From Solidesulfovibrio magneticus (lineage in GTDB: Bacteria; Desulfobacterota; Desulfovibrionia; Desulfovibrionales; Desulfovibrionaceae): a DNA stretch of 23,447 bases. Where the stretch lies: the NCBI GenBank assembly GCA_002482565.1, contig DLGG01000107.1, forward strand, positions 6,163-29,609. Direction: 5' to 3'. Under the pieces are notes generated by a model. That model had not been told where the DNA came from. It searched no databases and saw only the letters and a program-made list of their open reading frames with translations. The translations under genes and the position numbers were made by a program. Position 1 is the first letter of the stretch. Each line of letters starts with the position of its first letter. This document shows, one piece after another, positions 6,804 to 13,980 of this stretch.

Positions 6804-8099
6804 TCAAACTATTTCAAGTCTCAAGTTCACCTCTCGCCAATCCTCGTACTCTGAGCAAAATACATCAGCCTTTATTTCAACGGCTCCGATTGAAGCAGAA
6901 GAGATCGCGGCCAAATAGAAGACATCTTCATCAATCTTCAATTCATGTTTATGCAGCAACCTTTGCGCTCGAAACACAATTTTCTGACCATCCCCAGACA
7001 CAAAACAGCGAGATGCCCTATTAATATCGCTATAATTTCGTGCAACATCAACATAATTATCCATCATGGGATAAGAAATCGAACTCGTAACAACCCCAGA
7101 AACAAGCGAACTATATAAGGACTGTCGCTTTGGGATAGTGGGCACGAGCTTTGGTTGCTTTGGTTTTGCCAACACATTACCGGAACTCGTTTTTTTCTCT
7201 AAAGCCAAAAGCCAACTTGGAACTTCTATTTCGACTCTAACATCCGACGCACTTGCTCTGCCTTCATTTCTAAGCATCAACGAAACGCCACGAGAACGAT
7301 ACTCTTGCAAACCAGCAACATACCCTTGAAAGACGGATTTGTTTTGTATTTTAGACCGAAATTCTTCCATTGCATGAATATACTTCTTCACCTTGTTTTC
7401 CCACTCAGAATCTACTTCTCCATTAATTCCTCTAACGCTTTCAATTTCTCGATTCAATTCTTCATTAACTTGTTCAACAGTTGGAAGTCGTGGAACAACA
7501 ACAAATTCACTTCTTTCTAACTTTGCTTTTCTAGATGCAATCTCTAAACTAGCCCAGGACACCTGCAAATCTGGCTCTCGCCGAACTACGCTACGTCGAC
7601 CATGATTGATAAATTCAATCAAAGCCTGCTTAAAGACGGAAGACAACCTCTGACGAGTTTGTTGCTTCTCATCCTCCTGACGGAGACTATAGTTTATTCG
7701 TCTATGCTGACGTATATCGAATGGCAAATCATCATCAACGCCATAAATGTCATTGCAAAACAAAACTATCCTTTCCCACCCCAACAAGGCAATCGCGTAC
7801 CCCAACTCTAACAGCACATTTGGATTAGGCGACGGCCGACCTCCAGACTCCTTCCCACCTGTAACAATCGATATATCCGCGACAAACGCGTCGCTCTTCT
7901 TGATTTTTTCTAAAATCGTCTGGCTTATGTTTGGAGAACCTGGCACACCTTGGGTATCCCTGTCTAAGATAATATATACTTCATATTCATCGCTAGAGTT
8001 AACATCTTTAGCAGCTCGATTAATGACATCTTCAATAAAGCGACGATTTGTATTATTAGGTAAATCTGACTGCCAGGAATAAAATATCGTATATTTCAC
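6804..8099 (-). CDS. TIR-like domain protein with unassigned beta-rich C-terminus, probable defence gene
   Basis: The 431-residue protein has an N-terminal domain (about 1-165) that I read as a TIR-like/predicted nucleotide-binding domain: MKYTIFYSWQSDLP, DRDTQGVPGSPNIS (46-59), ADISIVT (74-80) and PNPNVLLELGYA (91-102), where E98 sits where TIR NADases place their catalytic glutamate. Such domains degrade NAD+ or bind nucleotides in antiphage systems. Residues about 185-270 are charged and probably helical or coiled. Residues about 280-431 look beta-rich (LMLRNEGRASASDVRVEIEV near 285) and match nothing I know; this could be the sensor. The gene is strikingly AT-rich, near 40 percent G+C by eye, with codon use unlike every neighbour, so recently acquired. 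GTG 8099 has GGAG eight bases upstream. No signal peptide or membrane segment. Fold likely, function inferred. Confidence 0.65.
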   Translation of the reverse strand: MKYTIFYSWQSDLPNNTNRRFIEDVINRAAKDVNSSDEYEVYIILDRDTQGVPGSPNISQTILEKIKKSDAFVADISIVTGGKESGGRPSPNPNVLLELGYAIALLGWERIVLFCNDIYGVDDDLPFDIRQHRRINYSLRQEDEKQQTRQRLSSVFKQALIEFINHGRRSVVRREPDLQVSWASLEIASRKAKLERSEFVVVPRLPTVEQVNEELNREIESVRGINGEVDSEWENKVKKYIHAMEEFRSKIQNKSVFQGYVAGLQEYRSRGVSLMLRNEGRASASDVRVEIEVPSWLLALEKKTSSGNVLAKPKQPKLVPTIPKRQSLYSSLVSGVVTSSISYPMMDNYVDVARNYSDINRASRCFVSGDGQKIVFRAQRLLHKHELKIDEDVFYLAAISSASIGAVEIKADVFCSEYEDWREVNLRLEIV

Positions 8100-8121
8100 T
8101 TACTCGCTCCAAAATTCCATC

Positions 8122-8161
8122 CACGAAAAAATAAAGGGGCCGCAAAAACTTGCGCCCCCTT
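8122..8161 (-). terminator. Intrinsic terminator of the rnhA operon
   Basis: On the minus strand a 12-bp stem with one mismatch (8161-8150 with 8145-8134, loop of four) is followed by TTTATTTTTTCG. It lies 29 bases after the rnhA stop, so it should end the ABC ATPase-rnhA transcript. It also insulates the TIR-like gene, which starts 22 bases beyond. Confidence 0.85.
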
Positions 8162-8188
8162 ATTAAGATATTGCTAATAGATATTCAA
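8160..8188 (-). promoter_or_regulatory. Possible promoter of the TIR-like gene
   Basis: On the minus strand TTGAAT (8188-8183) is followed after exactly 17 bases by TAATAA (8165-8160). The predicted start of transcription (about 8153) would fall inside the rnhA terminator hairpin, so promoter and terminator overlap. The boxes are imperfect and the region is AT-rich, so chance is a concern. Confidence 0.3.
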
Positions 8189-8189
8189 G

Positions 8190-8678
8190 TTACCCCGGAT
8201 ACCCCGCGTCCGCCTCCAGCCCCCGCGAATTGGCGGCTTGCCGGGCGAGCACGTCGCAGCGCTCGTTTTCGGGGTGGCCGGTGTGGCCGCGCACCCAGCT
8301 GAATTTGACCTTGTGGCGGGACAGAAGCGGCAGCAGCCGCAGCCACAGGTCTTGATTCTTCACCGGCTTACGCTCGGAATTGACCCAGCCCTTTTTCTGC
8401 CACGAAGCCAGCCAGCGCTTCTCGATGGCGTCGTGGACGTAGCGCGAGTCGGTGGTGATGGACACCACGCTCGGCTCGGCCAGCTCTTCCAGGGCCACGA
8501 TGCAGGCTAAAAGTTCCATGCGGTTGTTGGTGGTCAGCTTGCGGCCGCCGGAGAATTCCCGGCGCTCGTCGCCGCGAAGCAGCACCGCGCCGTAGCCGCC
8601 GGGGCCGGGATTGCCCAGACAGGCCCCGTCGGTAAAGATGATCACGTTTTGCTGCGGCGCTTTGGTTTCCTCGGTCAC
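8190..8678 (-). CDS. rnhA: Ribonuclease HI
   Basis: The 162-residue enzyme shows all the RNase HI landmarks: FTDGACLGNPGPGGYG (15-30, catalytic D17), TTNNRMEL (49-56, E55), TTDSRYV (75-81, D77) and the VRGHTGHPENERCD segment (129-142, with the active-site histidine and D142). It cleaves the RNA strand of RNA-DNA hybrids in the cytoplasm. The basic handle region (about 86-106, RWLASWQKKGWVN) is present, as in E. coli. Start GTG 8678 has GGAG seven bases upstream and overlaps the preceding TGA by four bases, so it is translated with the upstream gene. Last gene of the minus-strand run, followed by a strong terminator. Confidence 0.96.
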   Translation of the reverse strand: MTEETKAPQQNVIIFTDGACLGNPGPGGYGAVLLRGDERREFSGGRKLTTNNRMELLACIVALEELAEPSVVSITTDSRYVHDAIEKRWLASWQKKGWVNSERKPVKNQDLWLRLLPLLSRHKVKFSWVRGHTGHPENERCDVLARQAANSRGLEADAGYPG

Positions 8679-9193
8679 GTATCGTCTCCTTTTGCCTTGT
8701 CGGCGGCCTCGTCCAGGGCCGAAACGAGCAGGCCCACCGTCGCCAGCAGGCCCTCGCGGGCCTTGCCCGCCCGGCAGGCGGCGTCCAAATGCTCCCTGGC
8801 CAGATCGGCCGGCAGCCCGGCCGGCAGACCGGCGGCGGCCAGGGGCGGCAGGACCACCCGGCTGCCGGCGCAGTCCGGGGCCGCGTACACGACGATTTTT
8901 TTGGGATTGTTCAGGGCCGGCGGGGGAACATCGGTTCCCAGCCGCACGGCCAGTTCCAGGCCGAAACGCCCGCGCAGATGCTCGGCCGCTTCCAGCAGCC
9001 ACAGCCGGTCCTCGCGGGTGAGCGTCCCGGCCGGATCGGCCACCACGCCCCGAGCCTCAGTGCGCGCGATGACCCGCTCGAAATTTTGCTGATAAGCGAC
9101 AACGGCCAGGGCGAACACCCCGGCCAGCAGCAGGCCGCGCGCCAGCCGCTCCGGGGTGGAGCGGCCGCGCGGGACGAAAAACAGCCGCTTCAT
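8675..9193 (-). CDS. Small membrane-anchored protein, TPM-domain-like
   Basis: The 172-residue product has a basic N-terminus, one hydrophobic segment (about 18-34, GLLLAGVFALAVVAYQ), then a soluble domain. The stretch VADPAGTLTREDRLWLLEAAEHLRGRFGLELAVRL resembles the opening of TPM (YgcG/Psb32-type) domains, which begin with D-x-A-G-x-L and a helix followed by a beta strand. The domain is short and the match is by eye only. No catalytic role can be assigned. ATG 9193 overlaps the stop of the ABC ATPase gene (ATGA), and its own stop overlaps the rnhA start, so three genes are translationally chained. Orientation is probably anchored in the inner membrane with the domain in the periplasm. Confidence 0.55.
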   Translation of the reverse strand: MKRLFFVPRGRSTPERLARGLLLAGVFALAVVAYQQNFERVIARTEARGVVADPAGTLTREDRLWLLEAAEHLRGRFGLELAVRLGTDVPPPALNNPKKIVVYAAPDCAGSRVVLPPLAAAGLPAGLPADLAREHLDAACRAGKAREGLLATVGLLVSALDEAADKAKGDDT

Positions 9194-9861
9194 GACGCGC
9201 TTGGGCCGTCTCCGGCCACCCGACCGTCGCGTATGTGGACAACCCGGCCGCAGCGCTCGGCCAGCCCCGGATCGTGGGTGACGAGAATAAGCGTCATGCC
9301 GCCGGACAGGGAAAAGAGCAGTTCCATGACCATCTGCCCGGTCTCGCCGTCGAGGTTGCCGGTAGGTTCGTCGGCCAAAAGCAGGCGCGGACGCGGGGCC
9401 AGGGCCCGGGCCAGGGCCACCCGCTGCTGCTCGCCGCCGGACAGCTCGGCCGGGAAATGGCCGCGCCGCTGCGACAGCCCCACGGCGTCCAGGGCCTTGG
9501 CCGCCTGGTCGAAGGCGTCGGCCCGGCCGGCGAACTCCAGCGGCAGGGCCACGTTTTCCAGCGCCGTCATGGCCGGCACGAGGTGGAAGGCCTGGAACAC
9601 GATGCCCACGTTGTCGCGGCGAAAGCGGGCGAGCCCGTCCTCGCCCATGGTGGTCAGGTCATGGCCGGCCACGGTCACCGTGCCGGAGGTGGGGGCGAGA
9701 AGCCCGGCCATGAGCATTAAAAGCGTGGTCTTGCCCGCGCCCGAAGGCCCCATCACCGCCGCCACCTCGCCGGCAGCGGCGGCAAAATCCACGCCGCGCA
9801 GGATGTTGACCCCGCCGGCCTGGCTTTGTAACGTCAGCCGTACATCGGACAAGGAAATCAT
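9190..9861 (-). CDS. ABC transporter ATP-binding protein, LolD/YbbA-like
   Basis: The 223-residue ATPase has Walker A GPSGAGKT (38-45), Q-loop Q90 in GIVFQAFHLVP, signature LSGGEQQR (140-147), Walker B LLLADEP (160-166) followed by TGNLD, and switch histidine H196. The TGNLD and FHLVP features are typical of the MacB/LolD/YbbA subgroup, which works with FtsX-like permeases on lipoproteins, peptides or envelope substrates. In E. coli ybbA is divergent from tesA and followed by the permease ybbP. The divergent tesA partner is present here but no permease follows; the next genes are a small membrane-anchored protein and rnhA. ATG 9861 has GGAGG five bases upstream. That start codon overlaps the esterase ATG on the other strand. 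Confidence 0.88.
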   Translation of the reverse strand: MISLSDVRLTLQSQAGGVNILRGVDFAAAAGEVAAVMGPSGAGKTTLLMLMAGLLAPTSGTVTVAGHDLTTMGEDGLARFRRDNVGIVFQAFHLVPAMTALENVALPLEFAGRADAFDQAAKALDAVGLSQRRGHFPAELSGGEQQRVALARALAPRPRLLLADEPTGNLDGETGQMVMELLFSLSGGMTLILVTHDPGLAERCGRVVHIRDGRVAGDGPSAS

Positions 9862-10585
9862 GCACGCCTCCAACATCCCCACAGCGGGCGCGCCGCGCCC
9901 CGTGCCGTCCCCGGCAGGATACCAGCTTGCCCGGAAAAGACAAACCGCGCCGGTTTGGCTGGCCCTGCTTCTGGCCGTCCTTGGAGCCTTCATGCCGCAG
10001 ACCGCCTCGGCCCTGACCCTGGCCGCCCTGGGCGACAGCCTCACCGCCGGCTGGAATCTGCCCGCCGCCGACGCCTACCCGGCCAAGCTTGCCAAGGCCC
10101 TGGCCGCGCGCGGCTACGACGTGGACATCCTCAATTTCGGCATCTCCGGCGACACCACCGCCGGCGGCCTGGCCCGCCTCGACGCGGTGCTGGCCGCCAA
10201 GCCGGCCGGCGTCATCCTGGAGCTCGGGGCCAACGACATGCTGCGCGGCATGCCCACGGCCGTGCCCCGGGACAACCTCGACGCCATCCTGGCCCGACTC
10301 AAGGCGGCCGGCATCCCGGTCCTGCTCTGCGGCATCCAGGCCATGCGCAACTACGGCGCGGCCTACGCCCGGGAACTCGACGCCGTCTATGCCGAGCTGG
10401 CCAAGAAATACGACGCCGTGCTCTACCCCTCCTTCCTCGACGGCGTCACCGGCGTTCCCGGCCTGACCATGCCCGACGGCCTGCATCCCACCGCCGCCGG
10501 GGTGGACGAAATGGTGCGGCGCAGCCTGCCCGTCGTGGAAACCTTTCTCTCGCGCCTGGGCGTGCGCCCGGCCGGCGCCTCGTAA
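9860..10585 (+). CDS. TesA-like SGNH esterase/lysophospholipase, exported
   Basis: The product has the four SGNH blocks: ALGDSLTAGW with nucleophile S60, GISGDTTAGGL, LELGANDMLRG and DGLHPTAAG with the catalytic Asp-His. This is the TesA/arylesterase family, periplasmic hydrolases of thioesters and lipid esters. A hydrophobic segment (about 31-43) ending in ASA gives a signal peptide. With ATG 9860 (AAGGA at 9851-9855) the protein has 241 residues and a long n-region; GTG 9902 would give a more ordinary signal length but has no RBS. The start is therefore uncertain. The gene is divergent from the YbbA-like ATPase as in E. coli tesA-ybbA. The coaX gene begins five bases after its stop. Confidence 0.85.
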   Translation: MHASNIPTAGAPRPVPSPAGYQLARKRQTAPVWLALLLAVLGAFMPQTASALTLAALGDSLTAGWNLPAADAYPAKLAKALAARGYDVDILNFGISGDTTAGGLARLDAVLAAKPAGVILELGANDMLRGMPTAVPRDNLDAILARLKAAGIPVLLCGIQAMRNYGAAYARELDAVYAELAKKYDAVLYPSFLDGVTGVPGLTMPDGLHPTAAGVDEMVRRSLPVVETFLSRLGVRPAGAS

Positions 10586-10590
10586 CCGCC

Positions 10591-11382
10591 ATGCCCGCCC
10601 TTCTGGTCGATATCGGCAACACCAACATCAAGTTCGGCCTGGCCGAGGCCGGGGGGCTTTTGTCGTCGTTCGCCCTGCCCACCGACCGCAGCGCCACCCC
10701 GGACAGTCTGGGTCTGGCCCTGGCCTCGGCCCTGCCCTTTCACGGCTGCCGGCCGGCCGACATCGAGGCCGCCGTAGCCTCCAGCGTGGTGCCGCCGCTG
10801 AATCCCATCATCGAACACGCCATCTCGCGCTATCTCGGCGTGCGGCTGCGCTTCGTGCCCACCGACATCCCCATACCGCTCAAAAACCTCTACGGCCGGC
10901 CCCACGAAGTCGGGGCCGACCGGCTGGTCACGGCCTTTGCCGGCCGTCGGGCCGTGGGCGCGGCCTCGGTCATTGTGGTGGATTTCGGCACGGCCACCAA
11001 TTTCGACTGCGTCCAGGACGACGCCTTCCTGGGCGGGCTCATCTGCCCGGGCCTCATGACGTCGCTGTCCGGGCTGGTCAGCAAGACGGCCAAGCTGCCC
11101 CATGTGGCCCTGGACCCGGGCGACGGGGCGCTGTCCATCGGCCGTTCCACCACGGACTGCATCAACCAGGGCTTCGTCTTCGGCTTTGCCGACATGGTGA
11201 CGGGCGTGACCGCCCGCTTAAAGGCCCACCTTGGCGGCGACGTCCACGTGCTGGCCACCGGCGGCTTCGCCGAGAAGCTCGCCCCCATCTGTCCGGTCAT
11301 TCGCGACGTACGGCCGGAACTGTTGCTCGAAGGATTGCGGCAATTGTGGCTGGCCTCAAGCCGGCCGGGAGGCCGATCATGA
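10591..11382 (+). CDS. coaX: Type III pantothenate kinase
   Basis: The 263-residue enzyme phosphorylates pantothenate, the first step of CoA synthesis. It belongs to the ASKHA-fold type III class: phosphate-binding DIGNTNIKFGL (7-17), YGRPHEVGADR (101-111, substrate-site D110), DFGTATNFD (131-139), then GGLICPGL and a glycine-rich ATGGFAEKL near the C-terminus. Length is typical. The start is placed at ATG 10591 because the DIGNTN motif must lie within the first ten residues; the RBS is poor, so translation may rely on coupling to the esterase gene ending five bases earlier. Its TGA overlaps the ATG of the following TPR gene. Confidence 0.93.
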   Translation: MPALLVDIGNTNIKFGLAEAGGLLSSFALPTDRSATPDSLGLALASALPFHGCRPADIEAAVASSVVPPLNPIIEHAISRYLGVRLRFVPTDIPIPLKNLYGRPHEVGADRLVTAFAGRRAVGAASVIVVDFGTATNFDCVQDDAFLGGLICPGLMTSLSGLVSKTAKLPHVALDPGDGALSIGRSTTDCINQGFVFGFADMVTGVTARLKAHLGGDVHVLATGGFAEKLAPICPVIRDVRPELLLEGLRQLWLASSRPGGRS

Positions 11383-12113
11383 CGACGCTGCCGGAGATCC
11401 TCGGCTGTTACCAGTCCGAGAAGCGCGAGAAGATGGGCGGCCAGGGCGGTTCCGGGCGCGGCTTTGTCCAGCGCATCGACTGGCTGGCCATGAAGCTCGG
11501 GCCGGCCCGCATCGTCATCTTTCCCCTGGACGAAAAACACCTGCCCATGCCCCTGCAAAAGATCGTCACGCCGGAAGAATTCCTGCGCCATTTCGTGCCG
11601 GCACCGCTGCTGTACAGCGAGCGCATCGCTCCGGCCGCGCTGGTGCTGGCCCGGCTGCTGCGCGACGTCGGGCCTAGCCTCGACCACAAAACCCTGCCCC
11701 CGCCCGAACAGGCCCTGTTCATGGTCATCCTGGCCGCCCTGGCCGCCGCCGGCCGGCCCGACACCGGCGAGGACGCCCTGGCCGTGCTCCAGGGCGGCGC
11801 GGGCGCGGCCACGGCCGAAGGCCAAAAGCTCGCCATAAACGCCTTCGGCATAAGCCTGCGCAAAAGCGGCGATTTCGACGGCGCGGCCAACTACTATCGC
11901 AAGGCCCTGGAGCTCTCCCCGGACGACGAACGCCTCATGTTCAACCTCGCCCGCACCCTCTACGAAAAAGGCGACCCGGCCGGCTGCCGGGCGCTCCTGG
12001 AAAAGGCCGTGGCCGCCGATCCGGACTTCGCCGAGGCCAAGGCCTTCCTGCGCTATCTGGCCCGGCACGCCAAACCGGCCGGCGTCGAGGACTTCCCGGA
12101 CATCACGATCTGA
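11379..12113 (+). CDS. TPR protein with shared N-terminal module (paralogue 1)
   Basis: The 244-residue protein has an uncharacterised N-terminal module (about 1-85) ending IVTPEEFLRHFVPAPLLYSE (62-81). A hydrophobic-rich middle follows, then at least two tetratricopeptide units (about 150-220), with ISLRKSGDFDGAANYYRKAL and MFNLARTLYEKGDPAGC. TPRs mediate protein contacts. The same module and a near-matching TPR block occur in the gene at 17889-18686, so the two are paralogues. ATG 11379 has GGGAGG six bases upstream and overlaps the coaX stop (ATGA); an in-frame ATG at 11346 inside coaX is less likely. No signal peptide, so cytoplasmic. Function unknown; its position gives no clear link to CoA synthesis. 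Confidence 0.8.
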   Translation: MTTLPEILGCYQSEKREKMGGQGGSGRGFVQRIDWLAMKLGPARIVIFPLDEKHLPMPLQKIVTPEEFLRHFVPAPLLYSERIAPAALVLARLLRDVGPSLDHKTLPPPEQALFMVILAALAAAGRPDTGEDALAVLQGGAGAATAEGQKLAINAFGISLRKSGDFDGAANYYRKALELSPDDERLMFNLARTLYEKGDPAGCRALLEKAVAADPDFAEAKAFLRYLARHAKPAGVEDFPDITI

Positions 12114-12276
12114 CGAAGCCTGGACGACATTCCCGATCCCCCCGCCGCCCCCGGCATTTTGCCCGGCCCCGGGGCTTATAAATCGTTTGGAATTGCGCTA
12201 CAGCCAACAGTGTCGGGCCACGCGGCCCGCCTTCCACGCACACAACGCCAAACCCCATACTTTCAAGGAGACCAGC

Positions 12277-13587
12277 ATGAGCACCATAGCGGCCGTTTGG
12301 GCCAGGGAAATCCTCGATTCGCGCGGCAATCCCACCGTCGAGGTGGAGGTCACCCTGGAGTCCGGCGCGTCCGGCCGGGCCGCCGTCCCCTCGGGCGCGT
12401 CCACCGGCTCCCGCGAAGCCCTGGAAATGCGCGATCAGGACGCCTCCCGCTACGCCGGCAAGGGCGTCACCAAGGCCGTGGAGAACGTCCAGGGCGAACT
12501 GGCCGACACCGTCATCGGCATGGACGCCCTGCAGCAGGTGGCCATCGACAACCTCATGATCGACACCGACGGCACCGAAAACAAATCGCGCCTGGGCGCC
12601 AACGCCATCCTCGGCGTGTCCCTGGCCGTGTGCCGCGCCGCCTCCAACTTCCTGGGGCTGCCGCTGTACCAGTACATCGGCGGCATCAATTCCAAGGTGC
12701 TGCCCGTGCCCATGATGAACATCATCAACGGCGGCGCGCACGCTCCCAACAACCTGGACATCCAGGAATTCATGATCATTCCCCTTGGCGCGCGCACCTT
12801 CGCCGACGCCCTGCGCATGGGCGCCGAGACCTTCCACACCCTCAAAAAGATCCTGGCCGCCGACGGCCACATGACCGCCGTGGGCGACGAGGGCGGTTTC
12901 GCCCCCAATCTCAAGAGCCACGACGAGGCCTTCAAGTACATCATCAAGGCCATCGAGGAATCCGGCTACCGCCCGGGCTCCGAAATCTCCCTGGCCATCG
13001 ACGCCGCCGCCTCGGAATTCTATAAAAACGGCAAATACGTGCTCACCGGCGAAAACCTCTCCCTGTCCTCGACCGAAATGGTCGATTACCTGGGCGGCTT
13101 CGTCGAGCGCTACCCGCTGATCTCCATCGAGGACGGCCTGGCCGAGTCCGACTGGCCCGGCTGGAAGACGCTGACGCTGAACCTCGGCGAGCGCATCCAG
13201 CTCGTCGGCGACGACATCTTCGTCACCAACCCCGACATCCTGGCCGAAGGCATCGACCAGGGCGTGGCCAACTCCATCCTCATCAAGCTCAACCAGATCG
13301 GCACCGTCACCGAGACCCTGGACACCATCGAGATGGCCAAACAGGCCGCCTACACCACGGTGGTCTCCCACCGCTCGGGCGAGACCGAGGACAGCTTCAT
13401 CGCCGACCTGTCCGTGGCCGTCAACGCCGGCCAGATCAAGACCGGGTCGCTTTGCCGCTCCGACCGCCTGGCCAAATACAACCAGCTGCTGCGCATCGAG
13501 GAAGAGCTGGAAGACATGGCCATCTACTACGGCCCGGTCATGGCCGGCCAGTGGTACGAAGAAGAGCCCGAAGGCGACGAAGAGTAG
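12277..13587 (+). CDS. eno: Enolase (phosphopyruvate hydratase)
   Basis: The 436-residue enzyme interconverts 2-phosphoglycerate and phosphoenolpyruvate. Landmarks are AREILDSRGNPTVEVEV (9-25), the mobile loop PSGASTGSREALE, NGGAHAPNNLDIQEFM, AVGDEGGFAPNL with the catalytic glutamate, the metal ligands in LAIDAAASEF, SIEDGLAESDW and VGDDIFVTN, LIKLNQIGTVTET with the catalytic lysine, and VSHRSGETED. Everything needed for activity is present. ATG 12277 has AAGGAG six bases upstream; a start 30 codons earlier lacks an RBS and lies before the conserved N-terminus. The 160-base gap upstream contains TATAAA (12177-12182) as a possible -10, without a convincing -35. An acidic tail (EEEPEGDEE) ends the protein. 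It has its own terminator at 13699. Confidence 0.98.
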   Translation: MSTIAAVWAREILDSRGNPTVEVEVTLESGASGRAAVPSGASTGSREALEMRDQDASRYAGKGVTKAVENVQGELADTVIGMDALQQVAIDNLMIDTDGTENKSRLGANAILGVSLAVCRAASNFLGLPLYQYIGGINSKVLPVPMMNIINGGAHAPNNLDIQEFMIIPLGARTFADALRMGAETFHTLKKILAADGHMTAVGDEGGFAPNLKSHDEAFKYIIKAIEESGYRPGSEISLAIDAAASEFYKNGKYVLTGENLSLSSTEMVDYLGGFVERYPLISIEDGLAESDWPGWKTLTLNLGERIQLVGDDIFVTNPDILAEGIDQGVANSILIKLNQIGTVTETLDTIEMAKQAAYTTVVSHRSGETEDSFIADLSVAVNAGQIKTGSLCRSDRLAKYNQLLRIEEELEDMAIYYGPVMAGQWYEEEPEGDEE

Positions 13588-13610
13588 AGACGAAAAGAAG
13601 AGAAGAGAAG

Positions 13611-13681
13611 ATGCCTCCGGCGGCCGGGAGGGGCTAAGCCCCTCCCGGACCCTCCCTGAAAGGGGGTAAAGGGGCCGGGCG
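13611..13681 (+). repeat. Intergenic hairpin repeat, copy C
   Basis: It opens with ATGCCTCCGGCGG and has a perfect 11-bp stem, 13624-13634 with 13638-13648, around TAA. The tail (ACCCTCCCTGAAAGGGGGT and onward) matches copy A almost exactly, giving about 65-70 bases of shared sequence. It lies in the enolase 3' region before the terminator, in the gene's orientation. Confidence 0.88.
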
Positions 13682-13698
13682 GAGGTGCTTCGTGAGAC

Positions 13699-13735
13699 GC
13701 CCTGGGAACCAGCGATGGTTTCCAGGGCTTTTTTT
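13699..13735 (+). terminator. Intrinsic terminator of enolase
   Basis: GCCCTGGGAACC (13699-13710) pairs with GGTTTCCAGGGC (13717-13728) as a 12-bp stem with one G-T wobble and a six-base loop, followed by seven T residues. This is a textbook Rho-independent terminator about 110 bases after the enolase stop. Confidence 0.93.
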
Positions 13736-13840
13736 GTGCCTCCGGCGGCCGGACGGGGATGCTTCGAGGGACAAACCCCCTAAAAACTTTTTCCCATTGC
13801 AGGGGTCCGGGGGGATCATCCCCCCGGCCGCCGGAGGCAT
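13736..13840. repeat. Inverted pair of repeat ends (copies D and E), MITE-like unit
   Basis: A forward end TGCCTCCGGCGGCCGG (13737-13752) faces a reverse end CCGGCCGCCGGAGGCA (13824-13839), a perfect 16-bp terminal inverted repeat. Copy E includes the hairpin, 13807-13816 with 13818-13827, so it is nearly full; copy D keeps only the end. The 105-base unit looks like a small non-autonomous mobile element. The remainder up to 13980 holds no gene; it is the leader of folD. Confidence 0.7.
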
Positions 13841-13980
13841 CTTCCTCTTTCTCTTCTCCTCCTCCTGCACCCTCCCCTCCACATCGCATCAGTAGACGAC
13901 GCCCGCCTGCCCGGTTAAGAGTGTCGCCGTGACGTCGGCGGCTGGAGCCGCTGTTGACCGCTTTCCAAGGAGATTTCGCC

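Noticed and set aside
8789..9859. N-terminal extension of the TesA-like esterase by 357 codons
   Set aside because: It runs antisense through the ABC ATPase and its neighbour; the signal peptide and SGNH domain start only after 9860.
13609..13850. CRISPR-like array
   Set aside because: The repeats here are few, unequally spaced and in both orientations, and belong to the dispersed hairpin family.
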